From assembly GCF_021869535.1 (NCBI RefSeq), contig NW_026262734.1, forward strand, positions 96,911,285 through 96,975,284: a stretch of DNA of 64,000 bases, read 5' to 3'. The translations under genes were made by a program, and so were the position numbers. A model generated the notes under the pieces. It was not told the DNA's origin. It saw only the letters and a program-made list of their open reading frames with translations, and did no database searches. This document shows positions 21,395 to 32,979 of the stretch, one piece after another (position 1 is the stretch's first letter; every line of letters starts with the position of its first letter). The DNA is from Mytilus californianus (Eukaryota > Mollusca > Bivalvia > Mytilida > Mytilidae).

Positions 21395-21460
21395 AAGATA
21401 AAATTGAGAATGGAAATAGGGAATGTGTCAAAGAGACAACAAACTGACCAAAGAGCAATG
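21395..21460 (-). repeat. 3' tail of Penelope-type copy 1 family, inverted
   Basis: attgagaatggaaataggga, then atgtgtcaaagagacaacaa, then 'ctgaccaaagagca'. This is nearly identical to 35665-35725, the tail of the element at 35655-38165. Confidence 0.75.
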
Positions 21461-22114
21461 TTTTTAAATTATGGATTATTTATTTCTCATTTCCTGTAAA
21501 AGAAAATGAAACCATATGTTAATTAAGATTGAATGAAATAACTGTTTGTCTTTGCTGTTAACAACTTTTGTAGAGATAAGATTGTAAGATTTTTCATTTG
21601 TTCTAAAACTCATACGAGAACTAAACAATATTTTGGTAAACAGGAAGATTGTGTGACAAATACATGTACGTTTAGAAGGAACCAGGTACTTGTATTTCAT
21701 ATGGTGGAATTTATTTTGTATTTGATGCTTTTGTTTTTACATTTTTCCTAATAAGCATATATATATATTTGTAGTAATAGAGCATTTTCCTCAGCTCAGA
21801 ACAATGTTACAAAAGCATTCATATGTCAGTAGTTTTAATTTTGTGTTACATGGATTACCTAAGACACTGTTATCTAACAGTGTTTTTGAACAAAGGTGAC
21901 ATTTTGTTACAATAGCATTCATAGGGCAGTAGTATTGATATTGATTTTTGTTGAACTGTTCATAAATTTAATTTTTTGTCAGCTGTTTGATGAATATATA
22001 AAATCATGTAGAGATTAATTTTAGTGTCAATATGTTATTTTGAAACTTTATTTTTTAAAACCATTTTCATTTAAATTTAACAATGCATGTAGTATAAAGT
22101 AATTGGTCATCTAA

Positions 22115-22298
22115 GGGCTGATCCATAAAAACACATGGCACCCAGGGAAGGCAGCTTGAATTTACCACTATAATTGGGTGTGAAATAGTGAGTTGTATAT
22201 GTTAAAAATGTATGCAGAACTCCAAAGTCACTTCTAATGGTGGTGACTGTTTCAAAGTGCCTTCCCTGGGTACCATGTATGGTTTAATGGAACAGCCC
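22115..22298. mobile_element. 184-bp MITE flanked by TAA
   Basis: The left gggctgatccataaaa, then 'tggcacccagggaaggca' is inverted at 'tgccttccctgggtacca' and 'ttaatggaacagccc'. TAA lies at 22112-22114 and 22299-22301. A TAA duplication fits PIF/Harbinger-type MITEs. A decayed relative of its right half seems to end near 23827. Confidence 0.75.
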
Positions 22299-22556
22299 TA
22301 ATATATTTTGGGCTTTATCAATTAACATTAATACACCATGCATGAACATAAACATTTAAAGGTTTATGTCAAGGTCAAAATATGTTCTTTTGTTTTTCAT
22401 GTTAAAACCATTTTCTCTTAATTTAACAATCCATGTTGTAGAAAGAAATGGGACTGTCAGTCATCTATTAAATGTATTAGGGAGTTTATGTTAATTTTTA
22501 TGAAATAACCATTTACATACAATGTATGTAAATTTTAACAGAGCAACAGTTAGCTC

Positions 22557-22562
22557 AATAAA
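22557..22562 (+). promoter_or_regulatory. Candidate proximal poly(A) signal
   Basis: Canonical AATAAA about 1.6 kb after the stop codon; a second AATAAA is 40 bp further on. There is no transcript evidence. Confidence 0.3.
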
Positions 22563-22684
22563 ATCAATGTAATATTTTATGAAGAATTTAACATGGGGAA
22601 ATAAATATATTATTAAAAAGACACATCCTATAAACAAAATTCTGATCCACAGGACCTGAACCTGTCTCTCAAGAGGGATAATAT

Positions 22685-22900
22685 CAAAAAGTAATAAAAT
22701 AACAAAAATACTGAACTCCCAAGGAAAATTCCTAAATGAAAACTCCCTTATAAAATGGCAAAATCAAAAGCTCTAACACATCAAACGATAGGAAAACAAC
22801 TGTAATATACCTGAGTTGGTACAGGCATTTCCTTATGTAGAAAATGGTGGATTAAACCTGGTTTAAGAACTAGCTAAACATCTCACCAGTTTTGTTTATT
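22685..22900 (-). repeat. Dispersed repeat family C, inverted
   Basis: Reads aacaaaaatactgaactccc, then 'aaaagctctaacacatcaaacga' and 'ggtggattaaacctggttt'. This is the reverse complement of 41600-41800. Other copies lie at 43035-43170 and 51280-51600. Confidence 0.8.
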
Positions 22901-25289
22901 GTTAGATTTGTAACCTATTTGAAAAAAAATGATCTCACTAATTTTTTGAAGTGCAAGAATTGGAGTATTAATTAAAGAAAGATAGAAAGTTATTTTTAGA
23001 TGCCTCAAAGATTCAAGTAAGGGAAAAATAATTTAATTTTTGTGTATAAATGTATTATGGTATAATACGAAGGTTTATTTTTTCCCCAAAAAAAGAAAGA
23101 ATAAAGATCAAAATTAAAGTTAGCATTTAGTAATAACAAAGAGCACACAACAAGAGAGCAATTGTTTTTATTGTTTTGCCTAGTTATATTATATTGGAAA
23201 GTAAAACTACCTGTTGTCTATTTTTATACCTTTTTTTTACATTTTAATCATTTGCTGCTGTTTCATTGTTTTCTGCTTTCATTTTTGTGCTTGAACTTTT
23301 AATCATTTATTTCACATTATATATTCATAAGACAAGTCTTCACATATCGAAACAATAAGAGAGTCTCAAATCAGTCATGTTCATGTCATTAAATGTTTAG
23401 ATCTAGTTTTGTAAAAATTTGCTAGGATAGCTTTATCTTGTTGAAAGTAAGTAAGTAAAAAATAAGTAAGATTGACAGCTACCTCTACAATTCTGTACCA
23501 AAACCTTAAATTAAAAGTAATCTTTCTTCCTAGTCATCTATTGTCCATTTTATATTAGAATATCCTCAATTTCATCCCGGTGTAGAAAATCTAATTTTAA
23601 AAGTAGAATTATGGAAACTTTAAATTATTAAATCAGATTCAACCTATGGCTGTAACATTTAAAGTAATATGTTACAAGGTAATAAGGGAGGCACTTGAAA
23701 ATTTTGTTTCCTAATTGTAAAATGAATTTCACATTCCTCATAAAATTGGTTTCTGTGTTCATCCAACCATTAATGCAATTTCAAAGTGCTTTTCCTAAGT
23801 ATCATATACTGGTTAATCAGAAAGCCCTCTATGTAATGTTTCTAAGGCAGCCTTATTTGTTATGTATAGTAACTTTTATAAGTTTTGTGTATCACTTACA
23901 TTCTATGGAAATATGAATTGTGCTGGATTGTATGCATGTTTTTCATTGACAGATTTCTTCCACTGTGTTATGTGATCCAAAATAGGAAAATTATTTCTGA
24001 AGGATTAGGTATGAAAATAGCCACTATTTGACACTTGAAATTTCAAAAGGATTTAAAGCCTTTCAAAATTATGTTGATTTTTTTACTTAATGAAAATGTT
24101 AATATAATCTGGACACTTTTAAGTGCAAAGAAATCAATAGTGATGTCACTATGATGTCATAAACATGTAGATATTGACATATTTTAACAAAAATGGCCAT
24201 TTATTCCTATGTTTTTGACAAAATAGATATCAAATTATAGAAATTCCAGAGGCAAAACAGTGGCTTTATTATACCTTCACCTACACACCTACATGTTATC
24301 TACATTGTTTTGTACTGTGACCATTCAAATGTCAATCAAATGGAAAAATGTTCGTTGGAGAATATTTTGTAAAATATTTCAATTCAGTTAAAACTGATTA
24401 GTTCCACAAATATTTTCTATTATATAATTGACTCAGGGTTCTTAAACCAATAATTACTGTCTTTTAATGTAGAAATATATTGTAGTGTTAAAGTCTCTAT
24501 GATGTAGGCTGAATACACCTTATAGCTATTTGTCCGCCATTACTGGACATCACAGAAGTTTCCGTAAAATTATGACATCATAATAGAAAGATTTTGAATG
24601 CTACTAAAAAAACGGAATATTGAAAAGGATTAGAAATTTGATACAGATTGAAAGTTGATCGACTGTGAAGGATAGAGGATGGTCATAATACAGTTATAGG
24701 AAAACATATTATAGGTATTCTGTGACCCCCTACCCTTTTAAGAAGAAATTCATGAATAGTCCGTTACATATCTGTTAATTATTATTTTAAGCAGACACAC
24801 ATTTTGCAAAATCATTGATAAATTTAGTTAATTTAAATTGTCTTTCAGATCAGTAGCTGGCTGATGTATTGGATTGTGTATTTTATGGTAATCATAACAA
24901 CATTTTAGCTATTTAGGAATCAGCATCACTTGATTTGAAAATTTATGGCACTTGACCCCTAATTTCTATTATCCATTATAAAACACATTTTTTGCATATC
25001 AGTTTGATTTGTCAATTATATTATTAAGAAAGATAAAACATTAGTATATATATTTTATCAAAATTTGCATGTAAGGTTAGCATTTGATCTGAAAACGTTT
25101 TTTTAGAGAGGCATTATTTTTGCATGAAATTATTTTAATGTTTGTTACAAGTGTATTTTTCCAGAATATCTCCTGAATGAATTTCATATCTAATTAGAAT
25201 AATTGTAAAATATATTTGTATATATATGTGAATCAACATAATTTATTGCCATAGTGTTCATGTATATAAAATACTCCACAAAACACATG

Positions 25290-25505
25290 CTGTAAATTCA
25301 GAATTCAGTAATGACATTTATTTTTGTAAATCTCTGGATACCAACAAGAATTTGAAATAAATTAATGCCAAACCTGTACATGTGAATTGTCTAGTAAAAT
25401 ATTATTGCCAAAGATCAAATTGCAAGCTTTTATATATAGTTTTGTTATTCATCCTTTAGCATTTTTGCAATGATAAAAAAATGTCATATAATTCCGAATT
25501 TACAG
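25290..25505. mobile_element. MITE with 'ctgtaaattcagaatt' ends
   Basis: ctgtaaattcagaatt at the left is inverted at aattccgaatttacag at the right. The interior differs from the copies at 9401 and 38218, so it is a separate subfamily sharing only the ends. Confidence 0.65.
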
Positions 25506-27719
25506 TTAATTTCATTTGACCTATCTGCTGATGTTGTGTTAAAGTTTATGGATTGAATATAACCACTAAGAAAAACTGTAGACTAGTCAAATCTAAATTA
25601 CTATTTTATAAAGATATTTCACAAGTCTTGAGAAATTGTTTACTCACAAAGCTGTTACGTATTTTATTACCAAAGTAGAAAATTATAAAGTTGTTTAGTC
25701 CCCATAAGTGTTAATGATCAGATTTTTTATTTGATATTAATAAAATAATCACTTAGATGACCTGTATGATAGACAGTGGTCAGAGAAGTAGCTATCAGAC
25801 CAATTGTTTTATATATAGGAGAATCTTGATTCTTCAGATTCATCAAATCAGATTTAATTTAACCTGTCAGCAGCACAAATATCTCCACATGTAGTATTTA
25901 TATACACACAAGTAAATAAACATTTGACAAATTAAATATGGTAATAATATTCTATATATGAGCTGCATCTTATAGAAATCAACATTATGCAAATAAATAT
26001 CTATACATCTATTTTGGGTTGAAGAAATCTCTAGGGAAAGTCTGTAACTGATTGAAAATTGAGTTGTTATGAGAACCCAACAAAACAGACCAAAGTTTAT
26101 CTTTTATGTTGTATATGAATGTTCCAAAATCAATCCAAGTCTTATACATGTACATGTAGACATGCATTTGCATAAGGTTTTATTTGTATCCGACACAGCT
26201 CATATCACTCCAAATGATCAGCAGTTACATTGATTATGAAATTTTCTACTTTCTGATCTGAGAAACTGACCTTATTGTCTTAAATGCTACTGAGGATGTA
26301 GAAATTATTTCATTGAATAAATTTTATTTACCAAATGATTGAATTAAAACTGCATTTTAAAGAAAGACCTGTATTACCATGATTACTGTCCGTCCAGTCA
26401 ACTTGAAATCTCTGAAGTATTTGGTATCTTATTTTACATTGAATTTAATTTTGAATTTTGTCTCCTGAAAAGGATAGAAAAATAAAAAATACAGATCCTG
26501 TCTACAAGCTTTGCTTTATACTAGGATCTGACAACACGACGTTCTACTCTCTGTTCTGGTAATTATTACATTAGCCAATGAAATAACTTCCTACAAATTC
26601 TTGAAGGTGTGTACCATCCTGAAAGGGTTGTAAAATAGAAAGTAGAATGGAGCTTTGTCAGATTCTTGTATGTGCTTTCAGATTCAAAAGCATGGGGAGA
26701 TAGGAGTCACCTTTTAGAACCCAACCACCCAAAATAATTTTTTTTTGTTTTACATATATTTCTTGTAAAATTCTCCAAAAATGCAACCACAATTTATTAA
26801 TTTGAATGCCTTCCCCCACCTCCATGCATTTAAATCAGGAACAGCGCTTAGTGAAAAGTGGATGCGGGATCTGTAATTTAATCAGATTGAGAAATAACTC
26901 GTAAGTTGAGATTTTGTCTTTTGATTCAAATTAATCAGACTAATTATTTCTGTATAGGGTAACCGCTTTTTTACTAAAATTGCATTAATTCTTAAAATGA
27001 TAGGTAAAATTGTTTTTATCAATATTGGGTTGTTTGTTTGATAACTTATCTACAACTTAACAGAAGAGTAAGAAGGCATATGAGGGAAATTCTCTTAAAC
27101 ACCTGAATTGTCGTAATGTGTATATGGTGCAGTAAAATTGTTACTGTTGATGTTACATGAACTTATTGAAGTATTATTAAATTAAACAGCTTTTTACGAA
27201 AAGCAAGTCTTTAATTTCCTTTGGAAAAGTACGAAAGAATTTATTTTTATTTTTTTGAAGTGAAAAGGTAGGTCTCTAATAAAATTGATACTGTTTTTCA
27301 AATGTTAGAGTTGTCTTTCATTTAACAGAATGTTAACCCAGAAATATGAATCTGTTAGATATTTTGTTATATGGTTTAATAGTTAGAACCACGGATACAA
27401 CTTATTTTTCAAATGCTTTTAAACCAAACTTATCTGATTAGAAATTCTATAATTGTCCAATAGATAAAATGCTTATACATCCCCCCTTTTTTCATGGTCA
27501 AGCTTTAAACTATAGATGTGATTTTAAGAAATTCCTAAAATGGTGAAAATAATTTTGAGTGTAGATTTTACCTTTAAAGTAATTCTGTGTGCTGTGTGTT
27601 TTATTAACAAGATAATTTATTAGAATGATAATTGCTGTTTCTAATATGTTAATTGTTGATACAATATTTGTTGTGTAAACTTTTGAATACATGATGTGAG
27701 TCACTTATATATCTGTATC

Positions 27720-27725
27720 AATAAA
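27720..27725 (+). promoter_or_regulatory. Candidate distal poly(A) signal
   Basis: AATAAA in the context gtatcaataaaacttg, 6.7 kb after the stop codon and at the edge of a repeat-dense region. It would define a very long 3' UTR if used. Confidence 0.25.
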
Positions 27726-27779
27726 ACTTGATAACATTTAAAAAAATGTTTATTTTAACATCAGTTATGCCAATGAAAC

Positions 27780-28210
27780 TTTCTTCTAACAAAAGAGGGA
27801 CAAAAGATACCAGAGGGACAGTCAAACTCATAGATCAAAAACAAACTGACAACGCCATGGCCAAAAATAAAAAGACAAACAGACAAATTGGTTTTTCCGT
27901 TTGAATGGTTTTACAATAGTAATTTTTTTGGGGCCCTTTATAGCTTGCTGTTCGGTGTGAGCCAATGCTCCGTGTTGAAGGCCGTACCTTGACCTATAAT
28001 GGTTTACTTTTATAAATTGTAATTTGGATGGAGAGTTGTCTCATTGGCACTCATACTACATCTTCCTATATCTAAATAATAGTACAGATGACTAAACATA
28101 GAAAACTAAAGACTAAGCAACACGAACCCCACCAAAAACTGTGGGTGATCTCAGGTGTCCGGAAGGGTAAGCAGATCCTGCTCCACATGTGGCACCCGTC
28201 GTGTGATCAA
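27780..28210 (-). repeat. Family A copy split by a family B insertion
   Basis: The left part (27790-27888) has agagggacaaaagataccag, then 'gggacagtcaaactcatag' and 'aactgacaacgccatgg'. The right part (28077-28210) continues with 'catagaaaactaaagactaagc', 'gggtgatctcaggtgtccgg' and 'ctccacatgtggcacccg'. Family A elsewhere runs through in this order, so the block between them is a later insertion. Confidence 0.8.
27889..28076 (+). repeat. Family B copy nested in family A
   Basis: Starts with ttggtttttccgtttgaatg, passes 'ggggccctttatagcttgc' and 'gagccaatgctccgtgttga', and ends 'tggatggagagttgtctc' plus 'cttcctatatct'. It is about 90% like 31326-31511 by eye. Confidence 0.85.
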
Positions 28211-28409
28211 TATATGATACCTAAATTTTTAGCTTTGCCTCTATGTTCAGTGATAAAGCCTTAAAGTCAGGCAGCTATTAATCTGAATGTTCAATATCCC
28301 AACAGGGTAAAAACCTATTTGTCTCACTGTTTATTAGTTTCACAATCCATTAGTTATGCCTGCAATGTAATATAAACATCATAGTATTTAAACCATTGCT
28401 GTGACGTCA

Positions 28410-28900
28410 GCCTATTCATTTACCATGGATTCTTTTTCAAGAATCAATGCTTCCTAAATCTGTTGCTGAAATGGTCTCACTAAATTAAAAGTACGAATAT
28501 CAGTGCAGATCAACTATTTTTAAAAGAGTTATACCCCTTTGAAACATTAATTATACGGAAAATTTCATTGCTAGCTCTATCATGTGTACAATTCTTGCCA
28601 GATTTACTTTACGAAACTTATATCATAGGGTTTAAACCGTTTATATCAGCAATGTCTGAAATTTGAAAGTCAGAGAAGATCAATTATTTTTCAAAGAGTG
28701 ATGCCCCTTTGAAATATTTATTATTTAGAAAACTGCGTTGTTAGCGCTGTCATGTGTACAATTCTTGCCAGATTTTTATGAAACTTATATCAAAGATTTA
28801 TATAAGGAATGTCTTTGACTAGTTAAAATCAGTGCATCACTTGGAGTCCGTTGTCTGTCATTGTCATCTGTCATCATCATCTTTCGTCCATTACCTTTTA
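28410..28900. repeat. Dispersed repeat family D with two internal units
   Basis: Two diverged units (28500-28620 and 28675-28795) share 'aga.gatcaa.tattttt.aa', 'atg' or 'ata' plus ccccttt, then tcatgtgtacaattcttgcc. The end carries gtcatctgtcatcatcatc. Similar wording recurs at 32980-33690. Confidence 0.55.
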
Positions 28901-29137
28901 CGAAGTGTTTTCCACTGAAACTACCAGTGCTGATGTTAAAATTACAAATCTGTTAATTCATTTTACATTGAAAAATGACCTGTATCATACCTTTATCAGT
29001 CATTTTCGATTTTGAGAGTGATTTATGGCCTAGTTTATCCAGACCAATGAATTTGTTTACTTATAATCTTTAATTTATTTATCTTGTATTCCGGAAAAAA
29101 GATATTTTTTTAAAGAATTCAGATATATACGTGTCGT

Positions 29138-29413
29138 GTTTAACAATTTGCAGCAGTGTCTTTTTATCTGTGAGTAGTAGTTAGTTAGAGTATGTACTCC
29201 TCCAATTTGTTGTCATATGAATAAACTATGTCATTATTCTTGAATCAGTTCAATACAGGAACCTGAACTGATTCTGTTTAACAATTTGCAGCAGTGTCAT
29301 TTTATCTGTGAGTAGTAGTTAGTTAGAGTATATACTCCTCCAATTTGTTGTCATATGAATACACTATGTCATTATTCTTGAATCAGTTCAATACAGGAAC
29401 CTGAACTGATTCT
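29138..29413. repeat. 138-bp tandem duplication
   Basis: Copy 1 is 29138-29275 and copy 2 is 29276-29413. They differ at only about three to four positions (for example gtcttttt/gtcatttt, tatgtactcc/tatatactcc). Each ends with an inverted pair gaatcagttca...tgaactgattc. The similarity makes it recent. Confidence 0.92.
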
Positions 29414-29689
29414 ATTTAACTTAGGTTAAACATTTAAATTAAATTCTTTCATCTGCATCGAGTTGAATATTGGACCAATGTTTATATCATCATTTTGTTA
29501 ACACCCTTTTAACCTTTTCCCAGACTTTATTGCATTTCCTGCTGGGTCATACGTTTTGATTAGCCTTTTGTTAGGTGTCTTGTTGAACGACACAATCTCT
29601 TCTCCCCTTCATCATACCCTCTTTTGCTCTTAAAGTTCAACTTTTTAAATTAAACAATTAAGGATAAACAGGAAATTGATCTAAGCGTT

Positions 29690-30715
29690 ATTTCGGATTC
29701 TTGTCCAGTTCATAAATCAAAGCGTGTGGAAGTTTATTGCTTTCATCACGAACAGATTATGTGTGTCCTGTTTAACATCAAAACATAGACAATATGACAA
29801 TGTTCAAGCTATACAAGAAATTCCAGCAGTAAATAAAGATGCGCTAGAGGAAATTTCAAAAGGATTTAACAATAAAGGAAAATGCTACTGACAAGATGCT
29901 GCAAGAAAGTTAACTAGATGAAAGACGACTAATGGATTCGTTTGTCGAAATTAAAAACACAGCTTCACAGACTGTTCAATCTATGAAAGATAAGCTTGAT
30001 GACTATTGGTTTCCTTTAAGAAAGAACTCAAAATGAAACAAGATGAATACAGATTGAAACAACAAACAAAAATCGAGTCTTCAAAGTCTCTTTTAGAAAA
30101 CATGCAAAGTATTAACCGGGCAACGAATCTTGTTAACCATTATGGGTCTTCAGTCTAGTTATTTGTTCATCTGGAAAAATCAATTTCCGAAATTGAGTCA
30201 AATATGAAAGAAGCAATTCTGCAGCTGAAGAGTACCAACAACGTTGAAGTCAAATTTGTCGTTGACGAAATATTGAGACAAATAAACCAAAGAGATTGTA
30301 TTGGAGAGAATCCATTTCATAGACAACAAATAGATCATTGATTAGGTTGGCTAGTGTACGTTCCTTTGATTCTGGTATGGATATCTATTCGAGTAAAAGT
30401 TTAATCTTATGTACCGCGTTGTGTAAGTTAATATAGAAGTTAATCTTGATGACAGAAAAGTGATACAAGAATATAAAGTGAGTCATGATCCCAAAAGAAT
30501 TTCATATAACCCAATGGATAATTCGATTCTTGTCTCATGTTATGATAACTGTTTGTTACTTGTTTCATATGACAATAGAATCCTCTCCCACTATCAATGA
30601 AAAGGATTGCGACCCTCAAATGGTGGTGTTTGTAATCACGGTAAAAACTTTTATGCATCATTGGTACTGAATCGAAGAAACTTTCGGATTCATCTTCAAA
30701 TTTATTGACCACATG
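29690..30715 (+). pseudogene. TRIM-like pseudogene (B-box, coiled coil, C-terminal repeat region), intronless remnant
   Basis: Reading + strand frames in order: a B-box 2 zinc-binding remnant (CPVHKSKRVEVYCFHHEQIM, about 29704-29763); VQAIQEIPAVNKDALEEISK in a shifted frame; a coiled-coil stretch (KKELKMKQDEYRLKQQTKIE, from about 30018) running on to LEKSISEIESNMKEAILQLK; and a later stretch PKRISYNPMDNSILVSCYDN (about 30490-30550), like the beta-propeller or NHL-type end of molluscan TRIM proteins. Stops (for example TAG 30156-30158) and several frameshifts break it, and no RING finger is visible upstream. TRIM proteins are typically ubiquitin ligases or signalling adaptors and are expanded in bivalves. 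This copy cannot make a full protein. The lack of introns fits either an intronless parent or retroposition. Confidence 0.65.
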
Positions 30716-30837
30716 TTTTCAAACTGACACAGACTGTAAACAGTTTAAATGACCAACAAGATATGATTAACAAAAAAGAGTTTTTAATCATGAATTATAT
30801 TTTTCAATTTTGGAGAGTGACCATAGTTGAGGATGCA

Positions 30838-30890
30838 CATATATCCACTTGAGCGACACAGGCTCTTTATATCCTCTAGTTTGTTAATAT
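30838..30890 (+). repeat. Family D terminal piece
   Basis: gagcgacacaggctctttat, then 'cctctagttt', as at the end of 32980-33690 ('gcctctagttta'). Confidence 0.5.
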
Positions 30891-31179
30891 TTCGAAAATA
30901 TGTCATTTTTTGTTCTATAACACATCTAGTTTCAGGGTGACAAAGTATTATTCAAACTATACATGTACATGTAGTTTAATTTTTCTTGTTACTGTGTATT
31001 CGGCATACAACAGTATACATAATAGTTTATTTATTTTGTATTTACATTGTATCATTGGTCAAATTTATTTGTTCAGTGTTTGTTCACTGGTGTTAATATG
31101 TCCTTTGATTGAGTTAAGCTATTTCAATTGATATTTTATAGTGTGTCTTTCTATGTTGTGATGTTACACTATTGTTTCA

Positions 31180-31515
31180 GAAAAAGGGTGAAGGTTTGGT
31201 ACCATTAAATCGTTTAAACCCGCTGCATTTGTTTGCACCTGTCCTAAGTCAGAAATCTGATGTTCAGTAGTTGTCGTTTGTTGATGTGGTTCATAAGTGT
31301 TTCTCGTTTTTTATATAGATTAGACCGTTGGTTTTCCTGTTTAAATGGTTTTACACTAGTAATTTTTGGGGCCCTTTATAGCTTACTGTTCGGTGTGAGC
31401 CAAGGCTCCGTGTTGAAGACCGTACTGTGACCTATAATGGTTTACTTTTATAAATTTTGACTTGGATGGAGAGTTGTCTCATTGGCAATCATACCACATC
31501 TTCTTATATCTATGA
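31180..31515 (+). repeat. Family B, longest copy in the window
   Basis: Runs from gtgaaggtttggtaccatta through cgtttaaacccgctgcat, 'cctgtcctaagtcag', 'gtagttgtcgtttgttgatg', 'ggttttcctgtttaaatgg' and 'gagccaaggctccgtgttga' to 'catcttcttatatct'. It links the 5' piece at 1-110 and the 3' pieces elsewhere into one family. Confidence 0.85.
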
Positions 31516-31610
31516 TGATTTGATTACATAATGGAGTTTGTCACAGTCAATCTAATGAACAAATTCTAGATGTTTATCATTTTTTTCATTCAAACATGTT
31601 ACTTTATCAG

Positions 31611-31697
31611 GAAATAAATACTACTATTGCACATAGGGAAATAATAATAATAACTATATCAGGAAAAAAATACTACTATTGCACATAGGGAAAAAAT
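31611..31697. repeat. Tandem duplication of about 50 bp
   Basis: atcaggaaataaatactact, then 'attgcacatagggaaa', is repeated once as atcaggaaaaaaatactact with the same continuation. Confidence 0.85.
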
Positions 31698-32079
31698 CGG
31701 GGCTTTTTCGTCTTGGTATACGAAGGATTTCATGCTACATTAGTAACTTTAGATGGTTTAAAAAAAATCCCTTTATATTCAAATCTGTGAATTTTGTTCA
31801 CATATCAATTCTCCATTCATTGTCAAAAGCCTTTTCTTAACAACAACAAAAAAAAACAATATTAAGCAACAAAACATTTCCAGAGAGATATATAGAAAAC
31901 CGAGTGAGTATAGAATGGACAGGTTGTCTGTAGTAGAATAACCTTTACGAAATCTAGCTCGGACATTTGAGATTTACATTAATTGAAAAATCATTAAGCC
32001 TTTTGTTCTGAATAGCAGTAAACAATTTTCCTAAACACAAGTAAAGAGTAATTACTTTAAAAATGTCTAATGTTTCGTG

Positions 32080-32245
32080 GTCTTCTTTTAAAAGAGTTGC
32101 GGAAGATACCAAAGAGATCGTCAAAGTCATAAGTCGAAAACGAACTGACAATACCATGGAAAACAGTAACAAAATCGACCAAAGACAAAAAGTATTCCAC
32201 AAACCACAACATTGAAAACCAAAGACTGAGCAAAACAAACAAAAT
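32080..32245 (-). repeat. Degenerate family A copy
   Basis: ggaagataccaaagagatcg, then 'tcaaagtcataagtcgaaaacgaactgacaat' type order and 'accatgg', as in 27790-27860. The minus-strand open frames over it are shadows. Confidence 0.65.
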
Positions 32246-32979
32246 CGGCAATTGAATTGATTTAGTATATTTTATTGGGATAAATTTAATTATACAAAAT
32301 GAGCCAGACATTTGAGACAATAGCAATTTTATCAATTACATTGCATAGTTTTACCTACAGGGGTGCAAACAATGTTATAGAATTTTAATATACCTATTTG
32401 CTATCTTTTCAACTCCTTGAGATGTTTTTTAGGCATTTTGATGGCCTGATTAATCGCTAGAGATTTGATTCAGTCATTAATGGTTACATGTCTTACAGGA
32501 GACAATGGACCCTGACATTTTAGTGATGATTCAATAGTCAAATAGGGAAGTTTCTATCTTAGGTCAATTTCCAAATCACTGTCAGTAATAGGACAACTTT
32601 ATATAATGTCTTAAAATCATCGATCTGTAAGGTGTATCTAATAGTCTGACAAGGATGGCCTGATCCTGAACTCATCGAAGATGATTAAAGAATCAGCGTC
32701 ATGTTTTTGTGCTCAGGTCATCTACGATTTAAATAGGGGTCACATGATATTGACCCTATTTTCATTAAAACATTACAATTTCACTCAAATTTGCATAAAT
32801 ATGGTCATGATTATAAATGAACAAAACCTTGAACTTTTCGAAATACTAAGTATTGTCTACCCCAGGAATAGATAATCTTAGCTGTATTCGGCAAAAACTT
32901 TCGGAATTTTGGGTCCTCAATGCTCAATGAGTTTCTGCTTCAATTTCTAATTTTATTTGGCCTTTTTCACTTTTTCGAC

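Larger units (their letters stand above)
20975..27775 (+). other. Gene-free region downstream of the TTD14-like stop; possible long 3' UTR
   Basis: No further exon or conserved frame is seen. Candidate poly(A) signals AATAAA lie at 22557-22562 and 27720-27725, the second just before the dense repeats begin. Repeats inside are few: 21395-21460, 22115-22298, 22685-22900, a decayed piece near 23750-23830, and 25290-25505. The sequence cannot show whether transcription reaches the distal signal. Confidence 0.4.

Noticed and set aside
31954..32335. Two overlapping minus-strand frames of 92-94 codons
   Set aside because: They lie over a degenerate family A repeat and read as hydrophobic shadow translations.
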